From: Drosophila miranda
Lineage: Eukaryota > Arthropoda > Insecta > Diptera > Drosophilidae
Direction of reading: 5' to 3'
DNA length: 64,000 nt
Assembly: GCF_003369915.1 (NCBI RefSeq)
Contig: NC_046676.1
Coordinates: 15,172,001 to 15,236,000, forward strand
The notes beneath the pieces are model-generated. The model was not told where the DNA came from. It did no database searches and saw only the letters and a list, made by a program, of their open reading frames with translations. The translations under genes were made by a program, and so were the position numbers. Positions 21,736 to 33,193 of this stretch are shown piece after piece (within the stretch, counting starts at the first letter, position 1; each line of letters begins with the position of its first letter).

Positions 21736-23189
21736 ATGAGCGGCACAACCGCAGACACAGCCACAGGCGCAACGAGCAGATGCCGCTTGCTGTGGATGGC
21801 ATTGGCCATTGCAGCTCTGGTCATGGTGAACGCCCAGGACATGCCGTCGCCGATGTGCCGGGATGACGAGCTCTGCACCACAGTGACCCACTGTACGGAG
21901 ACGGACGACTCTGGGCGAAAGGGGATTGGACCGCGCATTTCCCGCTTCTGCGGCACGGGGAGGGTGTGCTGCGAACGCGCCCAGCTGGAGAGCTGGAATG
22001 CCTCGCTGGTCGACCGGGTAGGGCGTCAGCAGAGGACGAACAAGAGGCCAGCGGGGTCTTCGATCAGGGACAAGAACGGCAACGTGCTGGAACCGGAAGC
22101 GAACGAGAGCTGCGGCATGAACATGGAGTGCGTGCCGCGGAAACTGTGCCGCGACAATATCATCATCGACGACGGACGGAGCATCATCAATCCCAGGATC
22201 GGCGTTGGACAGTGCAGTCGGTCCCTGCATCGCTGCTGTGAGGTGAACCAAAAGGTGAACTCTCCTCCCAGATGTGCAGGATCGTTTGCTAATTGCCTCT
22301 CAACTTCCAGGTGGATGCCAGCGATAGTCCGTATGTCGCGAAACTGAACGGATTCAAGTACAACAACTGCGGCTGGAGCAACCCCCAGGGCCTCATCCCC
22401 GACAAGGACAAGTACAACTACACGGAGGACGTGGCCATCTTCGGCCAGTTCCCCTGGATGGTGGCCATCTTCACCGGTCGCCAGCAGTACCTGTGCGGGG
22501 GCACGCTCATCCACCCCCAGCTGGTCATCACCAGCTCCCACAACATTGTGAACGAGACGGTGGACACTTTGATGGCCCGGGCGGGCGACTGGGATCTGAA
22601 CAGTCTCGACGAGCCGTACGAGCATCAGGGACGGCGCATCAAGCAGATTATCTTGCATCCGGAGTTCGATCCGGAGGCACTTTTCAACGACATTGCCATA
22701 CTGGTCCTTGACGAGCCCGTCCAACTGGCCCCCCACATCCAGCCCCTCTGCCTGCCGCCCCCGGAGTCGCCGCAGGTCATAGACGATCTGCTATCGGCCA
22801 CCTGCTTTGCCACCGGCTGGGGAGCCAAGGACCCCAACAGCGACAAGCTGGAGCGGACCCTGAAGCGCATCGACCTGCCGATAGTGGATCACGACGAATG
22901 CCAGGCTATGCTGCGGAATACCCGCCTGGAGCAGCGCTTCCGGCTGCGCCCGAGCTTCCTCTGTGCCGGCGGCATCGAGGGCAAGGACACCTGCAAGGGC
23001 GACGGCGGATCGCCGCTCTTCTGCACGCTGCCCGGCCAGACCGACCGCTACCAGCTGGCCGGCATCGTCTCCTGGGGCATTGAGTGCGCCGAGGCGGATA
23101 TTCCGTCAGTGTATGCGAATGTGCCCTATCTACGCGCCTGGATCGATGAGAAAATCAAAGGTCTCGGCCTCCAGGTGGCGGCGCCATAA
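21736..23189 (+). CDS. CLIP-domain serine protease homologue, Ser-to-Gly (2 exons, 465 aa)
   Basis: Paralogue of the gene at 19319-20761, transcribed in the opposite direction. Exons 21736-22254 and 22311-23189, phase 0; the 56-base intron ends CTTCCAG. The N-terminus has a hydrophobic stretch after a short polar leader (about 18-33), then two Cys-knot CLIP-like segments (CRDDELC...RVCCE and CGMNMECVPRKLC...HRCCE). The S1 domain has SSHNIV (His kept, the usual AAH is SSH), FNDIAIL (Asp kept) and KGDGGSPLF (Ser replaced by Gly). It should be secreted and inactive as a protease. AATAAA at 23233-23238. An upstream ATG at 21728 opens a three-codon frame whose TGA overlaps this ATG. Confidence 0.93.
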
Positions 23190-24170
23190 GGATAATACTT
23201 TTCTTAGGTTTAATCTTAACCTTCAGGATTCGAATAAAGAAATGGAAGGCGATGCATAGATATTGAACTGAGATCATAGATCCATGGCTATCATACAATC
23301 TTTGGGTTCCTTAGATGGGAGACGTACCTCCCAGTCGACTGATTTATTGAAATATTAGAGCAGAAATAATGGAGCTGCAAAGCATCTTCATGCCGGCAGC
23401 TCAAAAATACTCAACGGCTAAAGAACCTCCTTTTAAGAACCCCACCCACCTTCCTACCACCTTCCCCCCCCTCTCTTCAGGACATGCAATTAAGTAGGAC
23501 ACAGGCATAGCCGGGAAAATGAAACAACGGAACCATCTCGATGGGGGGGATTGGAGGGGATTGAAGGGGATTGGAGGGGATTGGAGGAGTGGAGGCCTGC
23601 GCGGCAGGGCACAAGATTGAGAAATTACTCGCTATGCCAATGGCTGTACGAATTGCCACGCTCGTGCTCGGACGCTCTTCCTCCGCCGCCAGACAACGAC
23701 TTTTCCTTCTATGGCTTTTCCCCCTCGACTTGGTCTATTTCATTGGCCTGGAGGTTGCTCTAAAAACTCATTTCTCAAGTAAATGGTTTGAGCACTTTCC
23801 GTTGCTTTGTTTTTCATTTTCGCTGCGAGTATTTATTGGCAATTTTCAGGCCACTCGCCTTTCCTTCGTACTGATTTTGTTCGATTATTTCATCGAATGG
23901 ATGGGGCATTCTACCATCGTTTGGTCTATAATCTTCCATCAGTCTTAGCTTGTGTTTTCCCTTTTCATTCATTGAAGAGTCCCCATAGTTTTTGAATTTC
24001 ATTATCAGACCCCAATACTTCTCTTATCGCCTGCATTTTGCGGCCCTCTTATCGCTTCCCCTTTGGATGCGATTTAAGTGAGTTGTAATCAATCGAAACA
24101 GGAAGAGTAGGGCTATTATTGCTGATACTCATTGATTTATTGCAGTTACTCGTATGCGAGTCGTATGCGA
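23190..24170. other. Intergenic, with a G-rich minisatellite
   Basis: No gene supported. From about 23543 to 23590 there are four to five copies of a GGGGATTGGA-like 10-mer. A minus-strand AATAAA for Jon44E is at 24136-24141. Confidence 0.45.
23543..23590. repeat. GGGGATTGGA-type minisatellite
   Basis: Direct 10-base repeats with one or two changes between copies. Confidence 0.8.
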
Positions 24171-24983
24171 CTAGTAGGAAATGCCAGTGTGGTCGCGGAT
24201 CCAGTCGAGGTAGCCGGTGACGCGGGTAAAGCCTGCGGGCTCGCCGGCCGTGCAGCCGTTCCAGTGGCCGAAGGAGGTGATGCCCACGATGCGGCTGCCC
24301 TCGTGGAGGACCAGGGGACCGCCGGAGTCGCCGTTGCAGGTGGACTGGGCGCCGTGGGTCTGGATGCAGATGGTGTTGTCGGTGATGTAGTTATCGCCGT
24401 AGACGTTGCGGCAGTCGTTGTTGTCCATCAGCTGGACGTCGACGCAGTTCAGGTAGTTGGACATGCCGCTGTCGTTGGAGGTGTGCCCCCAGCCGGAGGC
24501 CACTGCCCACCAGCCGGCGAAGCTGTTGTAGCGATCGTTGTAGCTGGGCAGCTCCACGCGGTTCACCAGCGACCAGAAGTCAACGTGAGGAGTGCGGATC
24601 AGGCCGATGTCGTTGTTCAGATGGTCGTTGAAGTCGGGATGCGAGATCATGTCATCGCGGCTCACCCAGTGGGTGAACTGGGCCTCGTGGCGGAAGCTGG
24701 CGCCGTAGTAGATCAGCACGTGGTTGGCCTCTCTCGTGCAGTGGGCGGCGGTGAGGATCCAGTTGTGGCCAATGATGGAGCCACCGCACCAGTAGTTGTC
24801 GTTGAAGCTCAGGCCCACGATATACGGCACCTTGCCCTCGTATGCCGGATAGCCGTTGGTGATCCGACCCTGGATCTTCGCCGCACTTGGCATGTCCCTC
24901 ACGGGAACGGGCTTGTTGGCCACCTCGGTGGGCACGGCGCTGGCCACGGCCACAGCCAAAGCAAGGAAAACAAACAGCTGCAT
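24171..24983 (-). CDS. Jon44E: Jonah-family midgut serine endopeptidase
   Basis: Intronless 270-residue secreted digestive protease. A signal peptide (about 1-17, MQLFVFLALAVAVASA) and a short propeptide precede the activation site R-ITNG (about 40-44). The triad is complete: TAAHC, NNDIGLI and NGDSGGPL. Counting back from the catalytic Ser, the pocket-base residue (chymotrypsin 189) is Ser, not Asp, so trypsin specificity is unlikely and a chymotrypsin-like preference is expected. The start is the ATG at 24983; the frame extends upstream only through a TTG. Position, family and sequence fit Jon44E. Confidence 0.95.
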   Translation of the reverse strand: MQLFVFLALAVAVASAVPTEVANKPVPVRDMPSAAKIQGRITNGYPAYEGKVPYIVGLSFNDNYWCGGSIIGHNWILTAAHCTREANHVLIYYGASFRHEAQFTHWVSRDDMISHPDFNDHLNNDIGLIRTPHVDFWSLVNRVELPSYNDRYNSFAGWWAVASGWGHTSNDSGMSNYLNCVDVQLMDNNDCRNVYGDNYITDNTICIQTHGAQSTCNGDSGGPLVLHEGSRIVGITSFGHWNGCTAGEPAGFTRVTGYLDWIRDHTGISY

Positions 24984-25040
24984 GTTGATCAATCAACTAA
25001 TATGGGGCATCTGCACCAGCCGCTGCTTTTATAGGGGTTC
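24984..25040 (-). promoter_or_regulatory. Jon44E TATA box
   Basis: TATAAAAG on the minus strand at 25026-25033, 43 bases above the ATG, so the 5' UTR is only about 15 bases. This compact layout matches the PGRP-SC1 promoters in the same window. Confidence 0.7.
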
Positions 25041-25497
25041 TTGGCTCCTAATCTCTCGACAGCAGTTATTACACTCATAATTTTAAATATTTAACTGATA
25101 GGTTATCGATTCGGGCTTTTCGATTTCCGGCTACCCTACTTGACCTATGCCTTTGAGCCCGGAGATGACCATTTTAACCATTTGTTTGCCTGGTCTCAGC
25201 CTCATTTATGCTGAATATGGATTGAGTTTCCATTTCGCAAGCTTGTTGAAAGCAAATATTTGCCTAATTGATTATCATTTAATTACAACGAAGCATAAAG
25301 CAAAATGCAGATTGCAAAATGTGGCTGATGGGTTCAGATGCAAATGTATCCATGTAACTCCAGCTCTGTGTGTATGCCTGAGCGATTGTGTTTCAGTACA
25401 TATGTATGTACATATGTGTGTGTGCTTGCAATTATAATGGGGCATTATTGTGCAATTGTGTGGCATACTTTGAGGCACAGTTCCTTGCCAGCTGCCC

Positions 25498-25518
25498 CTC
25501 TCTCTCTCTCTCTCTCTA
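25498..25518. repeat. (TC)n microsatellite
   Basis: About ten dinucleotide copies followed by TATATCTC. Confidence 0.85.
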
Positions 25519-28075
25519 TATCTCTGTACTCCTCTTCTCTGTGCATTATGCAGAGAGGAAATGGGGTTGTTGCATGTCTGTGGCCGACCAGCGGAAATGG
25601 AAACAGCTGCAAGTGGCAGCCGCCCTCCCCCGTCCATCGTTCCCCCATTCGGTCATCTGTATATGTAAAAAACGGCAAACCACTAATGTTGCAGGCACAC
25701 ACTCGCACACACTGGCTAATTGCAGCGAGAGGTCTGTCAAACGCAGGCATAACCATGTTATTCCGATGCCCTATGGGAGGCCAGGCCCTTTAGAAACGTG
25801 AATGATCTCTCGGATTGTTCACCCACAGTCCAAGAATTACACACACACGTGCATGCATCCCCACGTCGTTGTCGCGCTAATTAACAGGCCGAGAATAAAT
25901 TACGAACATGGAACATTTGCGCGAAATCCGAAACGGAAAAAGTCCGGTCCGGCCTGCCTTTGGGGAAGGTTGTCCTGTTTGAAACAATTAAATGCATGCC
26001 TGTCCCTGTCCCCATCCCTGTCACTGACCCTGTACCACGCTGTCCAGTTCCACGCTGCGTATACGCAATGCACTGTGCGACAAATTAGGTATGCGCCCCA
26101 TGTGTCCACCTATCACATTCGCATGCGCATAGGTCCACGCATTTGGCTATTCCATGCGACATGCTGTCAGCGTTTTAGACAATTTGTTATGCAAATTGCT
26201 TATTAGCTTTATGACCAGCCAGCCGAGATGCAGCACCTCCTGCCACACTCAAAACATTTTGAATTGTCAATTAGGTGAGGTATTGCCTCGTGGCCATGGG
26301 ATACCCATAACCAGTAACCAAATGAAATGAAATTTCTGGCATTATTTAAACACTGTCCTCTCCCGTTTAATGGCATTTTATGGCCTGGTTGGGCACCAGC
26401 CACCCACCTGCCACGGATCGCCATTGAACAAAAGTCCTGTTGAGGCCATGCCAGAGCTGGGTTTTCGATTTTAATTTATGTCCTGCTCCAATTGCTGCTG
26501 CTCCTGCTGTCCTCTTACCTGTAGTCCTGCTAATGACATTGGCCCGCCATCGCTATCGGGAGTGGCCTTTAGTTTAATTGAAAAATTCTCATTTTGTGTT
26601 AGCCACTCGGCGTTATTTATGGCATTGGCCCCGATCGACCCACCGCCCGTGGCTACAAATGATTTGTGTCGTTTTGTGTCTAACGATGTTTTCTATTTTT
26701 CGCTTGAGGGCATCGGCTAGAAAGCTAAAATCATTCCGAATTGGCTGCCATTAACTGAAACGTGAGAAGAAGTTCTGTCTGTGCAGTCCCAAGTTTTCCA
26801 GAATTTCTGATGGCTTGTAGCTTTAACGGGTAGTAAATATTTTAGTGCATGGCTAATATGTGATGCCAAAACGTTTGGAATTCTTTGCTTTGCCAATGAA
26901 TGTGCTTCGTATATTTCGGTTCTCGGGAGCGGCCACTTGCCCCTTCCGAACGCTCGTAACAGCAGAATGCAGAGAATGCAACAAAGTGGCACAGACCCTA
27001 AATGCCTGTGCCAGTGCCTCTATCTCTCTCTCTCTCTTTCGCTGCTCCACCTTTCTCTTTCGTTTGGGGCCTGATGCATTTGGCAACATTTGCAGGTCCT
27101 CAGATCCCCCTGTTGCCCCCTTCGCTGCTTTTTGGTGGCTTGTTGGTTGTTTTGGGCTCTGGGCCCTGTGCTACCCTTGGCGCAGCCGTGTCTTGGACAT
27201 GAATTACGTTTACCGACAATTAATTTCAAGTGAAAATGTGCTAAAACTTTTAATTGGGCAGCCAAGTGGCTGATGGCGGAACGGGAACGGAACGGAAGGG
27301 AGGCAGTAAGCAAAATGAACGTGGCAGCCATAAAAATGTCGACAACATCCCTGGAAAAACATTTCATTCCACCAATCTTCATAGCAGGTGTATGCAAGCG
27401 ACCCAGAGAACTTTTGGGCTGAAAGAAGATGCCATTTAAAGAAAAGATTCCGCTCCCCCCATCATCTGTTCGGTTTGATTTTCTGGTACCAATTTCAGGC
27501 ATATTCTGCTGTACAAATAGAGGAAAAAGCAACTGCGATTCACAAAGGACCAGCCGGAACCAAGCAATATGCACGCTGCACGCTACAGGATAACAATGAT
27601 CCAAAGGCACCAAGCCCTTTGGTCCTACAAGATTTAAATAGAGTTCAGGGCCTGCTCTAGGCTCTAGGGTCCTTGTGTCTCATGTTAGCTCGGTAGAGGA
27701 TGCCAGGTGTCATGGATATTTGGCTTCTTGGCCCATGGGCCTTTCAATTTATCCTACAGCAGAGTGGAACCTTGTCTTTTCTAATGTTTGGCATTCTCTC
27801 TGAAGTTTCCTGCCCTTGCCAGTAACTGTTGCCAGCTTGACTGATCGAAAACTATAGAAAAATTCGCTCAGGCCAAAGCCAACGAAGAGTCAAATTCTTG
27901 TAACTAATATTGCAAAATCCTGATTATAATAAAAATTCAAACATCCGAAAATGTTAGCTACGTTTAATTTACTTGGCTCATCCCAAAAATTATTATTCAA
28001 AGGACGCTTCGTCTCAAGGTCCCATTCGTTTTCCTTCTAAAGACATCAATAGGGAAATTGAAAACACCAACAGTG

Positions 28076-28127
28076 CAGTGGCAGTGGCAGTGGCAGTGGC
28101 AGTGACAGTGGCAGTGGCAGTGGCAGA
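28076..28127. repeat. (GGCAGT)n microsatellite
   Basis: About eight hexamers with one GACAGT variant. Confidence 0.9.
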
Positions 28128-29094
28128 CGGCTAATTATGTCACTTGCGAGTCGGGGCCCGACACTTTTCCAGCGATTGACTGTGACAACTCTGACTCCGG
28201 CTTTGGCTTGCGGGGAGCCGGCTCCTGCCTGTCAAATGCGATGGCGCTACAATTGCCATTGGCGCTGCTTTGAGCGGCAGGCGGGCAAAGAATGAGTGAC
28301 ATGCAGGCATGACTGTACTCGGAGCTCCGCATGGGTCTGAAGGCCGTACGTATTATGCAAATAGCTGAGTTCAATTCACACATATGACAATGGATACATT
28401 TACCCCCAGAGAACGAGGGGACAAAAACTAGACTCTTGGCATGCTCGTACATGGTGAGTAGGTCAGGGTCGCTTGCCTTTCTATTGTGTGGCTGGAGATG
28501 GGGCTACTCAACCATTTGGGCCACCTTTCGACTGGCCAAAAATTCTGGTAGAACACACAGAGACAATACACTCAAACACGTGGCCGAAACGAAGAGAAAC
28601 AAGAAGACCAGTTCCAGCAGTACAAGAATCCACTCACGTACGTTGTAGCTATTTGTTCGCACACACAGGCACATTCCGAGCATAGATGAAAGCCTAAATT
28701 GTGCACTTTTCCAAATGGTCGCAAAAAAGCAATGGCGGAACAAGAGCAACAACAACAAGAAGAAGAAGATGGCACTCTTTCGGAGTAGGATAGGAAATCC
28801 ATATAGACACACACACAGACAGCCAACAGTCAAATAACAATAACAATTCAATCATGTTCCCTGCTTTCATCTATGGAAATCTTCGAATGGAAACAAGCAA
28901 CCTGCCAGAGGGGGGTGGTCGGAAGGGAAGCACTTTGAGTCCTGAGGGGGGAAAATGTTTTGATTTAAATTCGTTTCAGTTGCGACTGCAATGAGCTTTC
29001 GACTCTCCTCAGAGTTCCCTCTGTGCGACTGCGCACTGCAGGCCGTCCCAATCTAACCGTTAGTTATCTGAGAGAGATACAGGGGTAGTCTGTA

Positions 29095-29113
29095 GAGAGA
29101 GAGAGAGAGAGAG
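29095..29113. repeat. (GA)n microsatellite
   Basis: About nine to ten GA units on the plus strand. Confidence 0.8.
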
Positions 29114-29528
29114 TGAGAGCGTAAAGGTTGGAAGGAGAAATAACCGTACGTGCGATGATTTTCCCCTCTTTACTGCCAGTTTTCAATAGTTATATGGGAT
29201 AGAGCTGATAGCCCCCCAGAGATCTCCAGCTAGATATAGTAGTCTTTGCCATTCAGTTACTACCCCATATACAGTTCTATAGGGACATTTTCGCCAAAAG
29301 TCCTCTTTTTCAGTCCTCCAGTCAATCAAAACCCATTTCCATATATGTACATTTGACATGGTATTATTTTCTGAATCGATTGAAAGTTAACTAAAATTAA
29401 CTTTGATATGAAAACCTATTAAAATCAGCAAAAGTTCACTTTTCGGTATTGTCTCCTGTAAGAAAAATGATTCCCTCTATAAAATATTGAACCCTCTAAA
29501 AGAAAACCCAGAAAATTAGCATATATAT

Positions 29529-29540
29529 CGGCAAACGGTA
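29529..29540. repeat. Target-site duplication, left copy
   Basis: CGGCAAACGGTA, repeated exactly at 29975-29986 on the far side of the LINE fragment. Confidence 0.65.
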
Positions 29541-29974
29541 GATTAGCTTGCCCCGGACGGCCCTCAGAGGAGGCACGCATAGGCCAGTATATTGCCCTTA
29601 GTTATACGGATCGAGAATAGAGTATTTTTGGCAAAGCCAAGTAGATCCCTTGGCTTCCTGTTGCAGGCATTTTCCAGCACTGGGGGCGCCCAGATATCTT
29701 CTCCTTGCCCGTGGGGAGCAGGGCAGTCGCTGATTTGATTGTCCAGGGTTTCGATGGCACCAGGCCTATTTCACATTTCCTACAGCTGTCTCGGTTGGTG
29801 ATGCCTAGCTGAGCTGCAGGCTCTGCAGCCAGGCAGTGACCTGTGAGTATTCCCACTAACAGTCTGCAGTCCTTCCATCCGTAGTAAGTGCAGTAGGTAG
29901 TGACTGAGCTTTTCACATGATTTTCAAAGTTCTGCAGGTGGTGGTACTACTCCACCTGATCTCTTTCTGTAATC
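29541..29974 (-). mobile_element. LINE fragment (3' part of an RNase H-bearing non-LTR element), 5'-truncated
   Basis: A minus-strand frame reads LTGHC...LGITNRDSC-RKC, the pattern of the C-terminal region after the RNase H domain in I/LOA/R1-like LINEs (GHC...LG....CR.C). About 25 codons on, the matching signal moves to another frame (ETLDN..., then an LLGFAK-like end), so at least one frameshift has occurred. The 434-base segment is bordered by an identical 12-base repeat, CGGCAAACGGTA, at 29529-29540 and 29975-29986, which I read as the target-site duplication. No poly-A tail is seen at the 3' (lower) end. The element is dead; the intact duplication suggests moderate age. Confidence 0.7.
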
Positions 29975-29986
29975 CGGCAAACGGTA
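29975..29986. repeat. Target-site duplication, right copy
   Basis: Exact partner of the 12-base repeat at 29529-29540. Confidence 0.65.
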
Positions 29987-31604
29987 TATTTTTTATCCTT
30001 TATTTACCTGGAAAATCAGATGCCTCCGCGGATTTATAGCGAACAAAATATTACACTTGATAGCTTGGAAAATGTAGACTGAATTCAGCACAAAAGTTGT
30101 TTTACAGATAGTCAGATACAGATAGTTTACAGGTGGCGGCAGAAACCGGATGCAGTGCACTACCTGGCCATAACCTAAGACCGATCCGGTTTTACGTTAT
30201 TCTTATTGTTATCGTTAAAACAAATCTTAATTTGGATGTATTTTATGGAGGATTAAGTGTGCACAAGATAATAGGGAAAGTTTCTCTAAATTGCCCGTCC
30301 AAAAGCCCCTCTATTGCTTTGAATAGTTGTGGAGAGTTGTGGATAGTTGTGGAGTGTCCCGCCAGAGCCACCCCCCACCAGCCCTTGTCCGGGGCAACGC
30401 GTGTGCATTTTCACAGCCGTTTGAACTTCGAAACATTCGCAAAATGTGCAACATGGCGTAAAGAAATCGTGCTAAGCGCAGCAGTTAGCTTTCGAGGAGA
30501 CTCTTTGCTCTTTACTTTGCATACATATGGCACATGGCACATGGCTCATGGCATAACTGTATACACAGAAGTCCCCATACGTATAGAACTCTTCAAGGGC
30601 AATGGATAATACTAATTTGATAAGCATTCAATTGGATATTTTCGATTAAACAGACATGGAGGGCTCGACAACTGCAGGACATTAAACAGATACTTCTTTG
30701 GCAGGAACACCATTCTGGATTATTAATTATTTCGAATAAATTTCAATTCAATTTATAGCCGAAATAACTGAATCGATGGCTAGCTAATGGGTATTTAGAA
30801 AAAAAAACCGAGATTTTCGTGTACAACGCACATCATTGATGCTTAAAATGTTGCAGCGGTTGAAAAGGAAAACGAAAGTCAATTGAATTCCCAAGAGTCA
30901 TTCAGAATCAGTGAGAGTGCCGCCAATGACATAGAAAGTAACTGGGGAAAATAGTCTGCTCGTGCTCCATTTCTGAGCACAACTTGTACTAGAAAAGTTG
31001 ACAGCGAAAAGCATACTTTCACTTTGAAGGCCACTCACACGCACACGAACACGAACAGGTACAAACACACTGACACGATAGAAAGGGGGATTGACAGAGA
31101 CGGACGAGCTGTCAATCTCAGTAAAATGTCCGCTGCTCGCTGAAGCGCATAACGGAAATCGGACGCCATATCGGGCGGATGTGTTCGACAAGGCCGTGCG
31201 GAAATGAAGCGTATGTAAGGGTGTGCGCCACAGCAGCATGGCAAAAGTACTAGTCGGATTACGAAATTGACTAGGTAAAATAACCATAATCGTTGCCCAC
31301 AGGCAGGGGGCATATCGCATGACAATGAGGCCGAATAAAACGCAGCTCCAGCTTCCGAAACAGAGATAGATATGTTGTTGTATCCCCAAATCGGCCGAGA
31401 AGGCGTCCGAATCGATTTTGAATTTGCAGTTAAAATGCAAATTTTTGCGGGACATAGAGAAGAGTAGAGCGGGCGGGCACAAAGGTCAGAGGTTCTCCCG
31501 CATGCAAATTCGTATTTGACCAAATTTCGTTTTGTCAAATGCATCAAACGCACAACAGGACCTGAGTCACGCATCCTGCGCAAATTTTACTTGTGGATAC
31601 AGCC

Positions 31605-31649
31605 ACAGTTTCAGTTACAGATGCAGTTACAGTTACAGTTACAGTTGTA
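31605..31649. repeat. (CAGTTA)n microsatellite
   Basis: Imperfect hexamer array; a similar CAGTTA array recurs at 54324-54366 near patched. Confidence 0.8.
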
Positions 31650-33091
31650 GATGCAGATTGGGATACATCTGCATTGAGTGCGTTTCGATTGCATTTTCAG
31701 CTTGAGCTGGATTATGTTTCCAATGCATATATGTATGTACAATAAGCTTGTGCAACAGAATTGGCCAAACAAAGGATAGAATAGAATTTCATTTCTTTTT
31801 GGAAATTATTTACTAAACAAGAGAGACGGAATTGAACTCCAAATCAAATATTTAGATAGTAACTGCTCGTAAATCAATTCTTCTGACTATTTCTCTCTCA
31901 CAGACACCAACACATCCGCGATGAGACGACTCTCATTCGCTCTCAAGCCACGCCCTCAGCGAAAACCTGCGTGGTGTCCTTTGCCTATTGATCCTCCTTC
32001 TTGATTCTGTACTTCTACTATAATTACTGCTCAACGACTGTAGATACGCTCCAAAATATGTATGTACATATTTATGTGCATGAAAATCGAAGCTTTTCTT
32101 CTACATGATTTCCTTCGTCGTCCTTTTCCTGTCACAGTCTATTAATTTCAAAAGTGCCATTGCATATGATACGGCTGGCAGTGGAGTCCCCACGCGAGTC
32201 TTCAACTTTTTCTGCTCTGCACTCGGTTTTTGTGAGGGGGAAAGTCTAATTTAATCTGCTGCAAGCCGTGAGTACTCAAATTTCCACAAAAAAGTGCAAT
32301 AAATTCGCCTCCGGTCGCCGATTCTCCGGTCAGCATCAGTAGCAAAAAATGTCGAATGGAAAAGCACTAAACGGGTGGCGGCCACTGCCCATATAGGACC
32401 AGGAGGTGCTCTCTGCCCTGTCCAGCAGCGAAGGATGTTGCACTATTGCATGTTACATGCTCTCACTCACTTTTTCTCTTTCTCTCAGATTGGATGTGTC
32501 CCGGCTTTAGCTTGTCGCCCCACAGGACTGGAAACTTCTGTGGTAGCTTATACTCCTATTTTCTATGATTTATTTGTTGCATTAGTGAATGTCGCTGCTG
32601 GCAGCAGTGGCAGGAGCTGTTTCTGGCGGCCACTTCAGAGTGTCTGAGCCTGCGGGGCCCGAAGGTGCACCTAAAGGTGCAACGCACTCTCCACTATTAT
32701 AAATGGCCAGACTCGGACTATGGCTCCTCTCTTCCACTCAAGCGCTGAACTTTCGACCAGCAGAACATTAACAATTCCCTCTTCTTTTTTCATGCCTTAA
32801 ACATGCACAAAGTCGCGGGGGAGCAAATAAACAGAGCACAGTGAAACTACGACTACAGTAAACACTGCTGCGAGTGAAAGGCAGCGCAGCGAGCCGTGCT
32901 AATTGTGTCATTTACATTGGCAAACAAGTGCGAGTGAATAAGTCAGCGGCTCAGACAGATTAATGCGGATGAGCGCATCTCCGCAGCTCTTTGCACAGTC
33001 CAAATTAACGACAGCAGGCGACTATTTGCCTTTCTGTGAGAGAAGCCAACCGTTGGCTTTCGATGTTAAATGGGTTAAAAAAGAAAAATAT

Positions 33092-33101
33092 AAAAAAAAA
33101 A
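33092..33101 (-). terminator. Pol III terminator of tRNA-Leu
   Basis: A run of ten T on the minus strand starts eight bases after the tRNA 3' end, as expected for RNA polymerase III termination. Confidence 0.85.
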
Positions 33102-33109
33102 TACTGGCT

Positions 33110-33193
33110 TGTCAGAAGTGGGATTCGAACCCACGCCTACAGAAGTAGACTGCGACCTGAACGCAGCGCCTTAGACCACTCGGCCATCCTGAC
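33110..33193 (-). tRNA. tRNA-Leu (anticodon CAG)
   Basis: 84-base type II tRNA without intron. The acceptor arm GTCAGGA pairs with TTCTGAC plus the discriminator A; the D arm includes GGCCGAGTGGTCTAAGGC (box A); the anticodon arm CTGCG-TTCAGGT-CGCAG places CAG at 33157-33159; a long variable arm follows; the T arm GTGGG-TTCGAAT-CCCAC is box B. It decodes CUG, the most used Leu codon in Drosophila. All stems pair, so it looks functional. It lies alone, between the gene-poor region and the 3' end of Acsl. Confidence 0.97.

Larger units (their letters stand above)
25041..33091. other. 8-kb gene-poor region
   Basis: No protein gene could be supported; long frames here are compositional. Listed separately are a LINE fragment and microsatellites. 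A TATAAAT at about 32697 lacks a visible downstream gene on the plus strand. Enhancers are plausible but not readable by eye. Confidence 0.4.

Noticed and set aside
24132-25034. A 300-codon plus-strand frame
   Set aside because: Antisense of Jon44E, dominated by Val/Ala/Gly as expected for a mirrored high-GC coding region.
27020-27613. A 197-codon minus-strand frame in the gene-poor region
   Set aside because: Starts from a non-ATG codon, ends in GAGAGA simple sequence and resembles no protein.
28076-28127. Regular short direct repeats as a possible CRISPR array
   Set aside because: Repeats have no spacers and are ordinary microsatellites in an animal genome.
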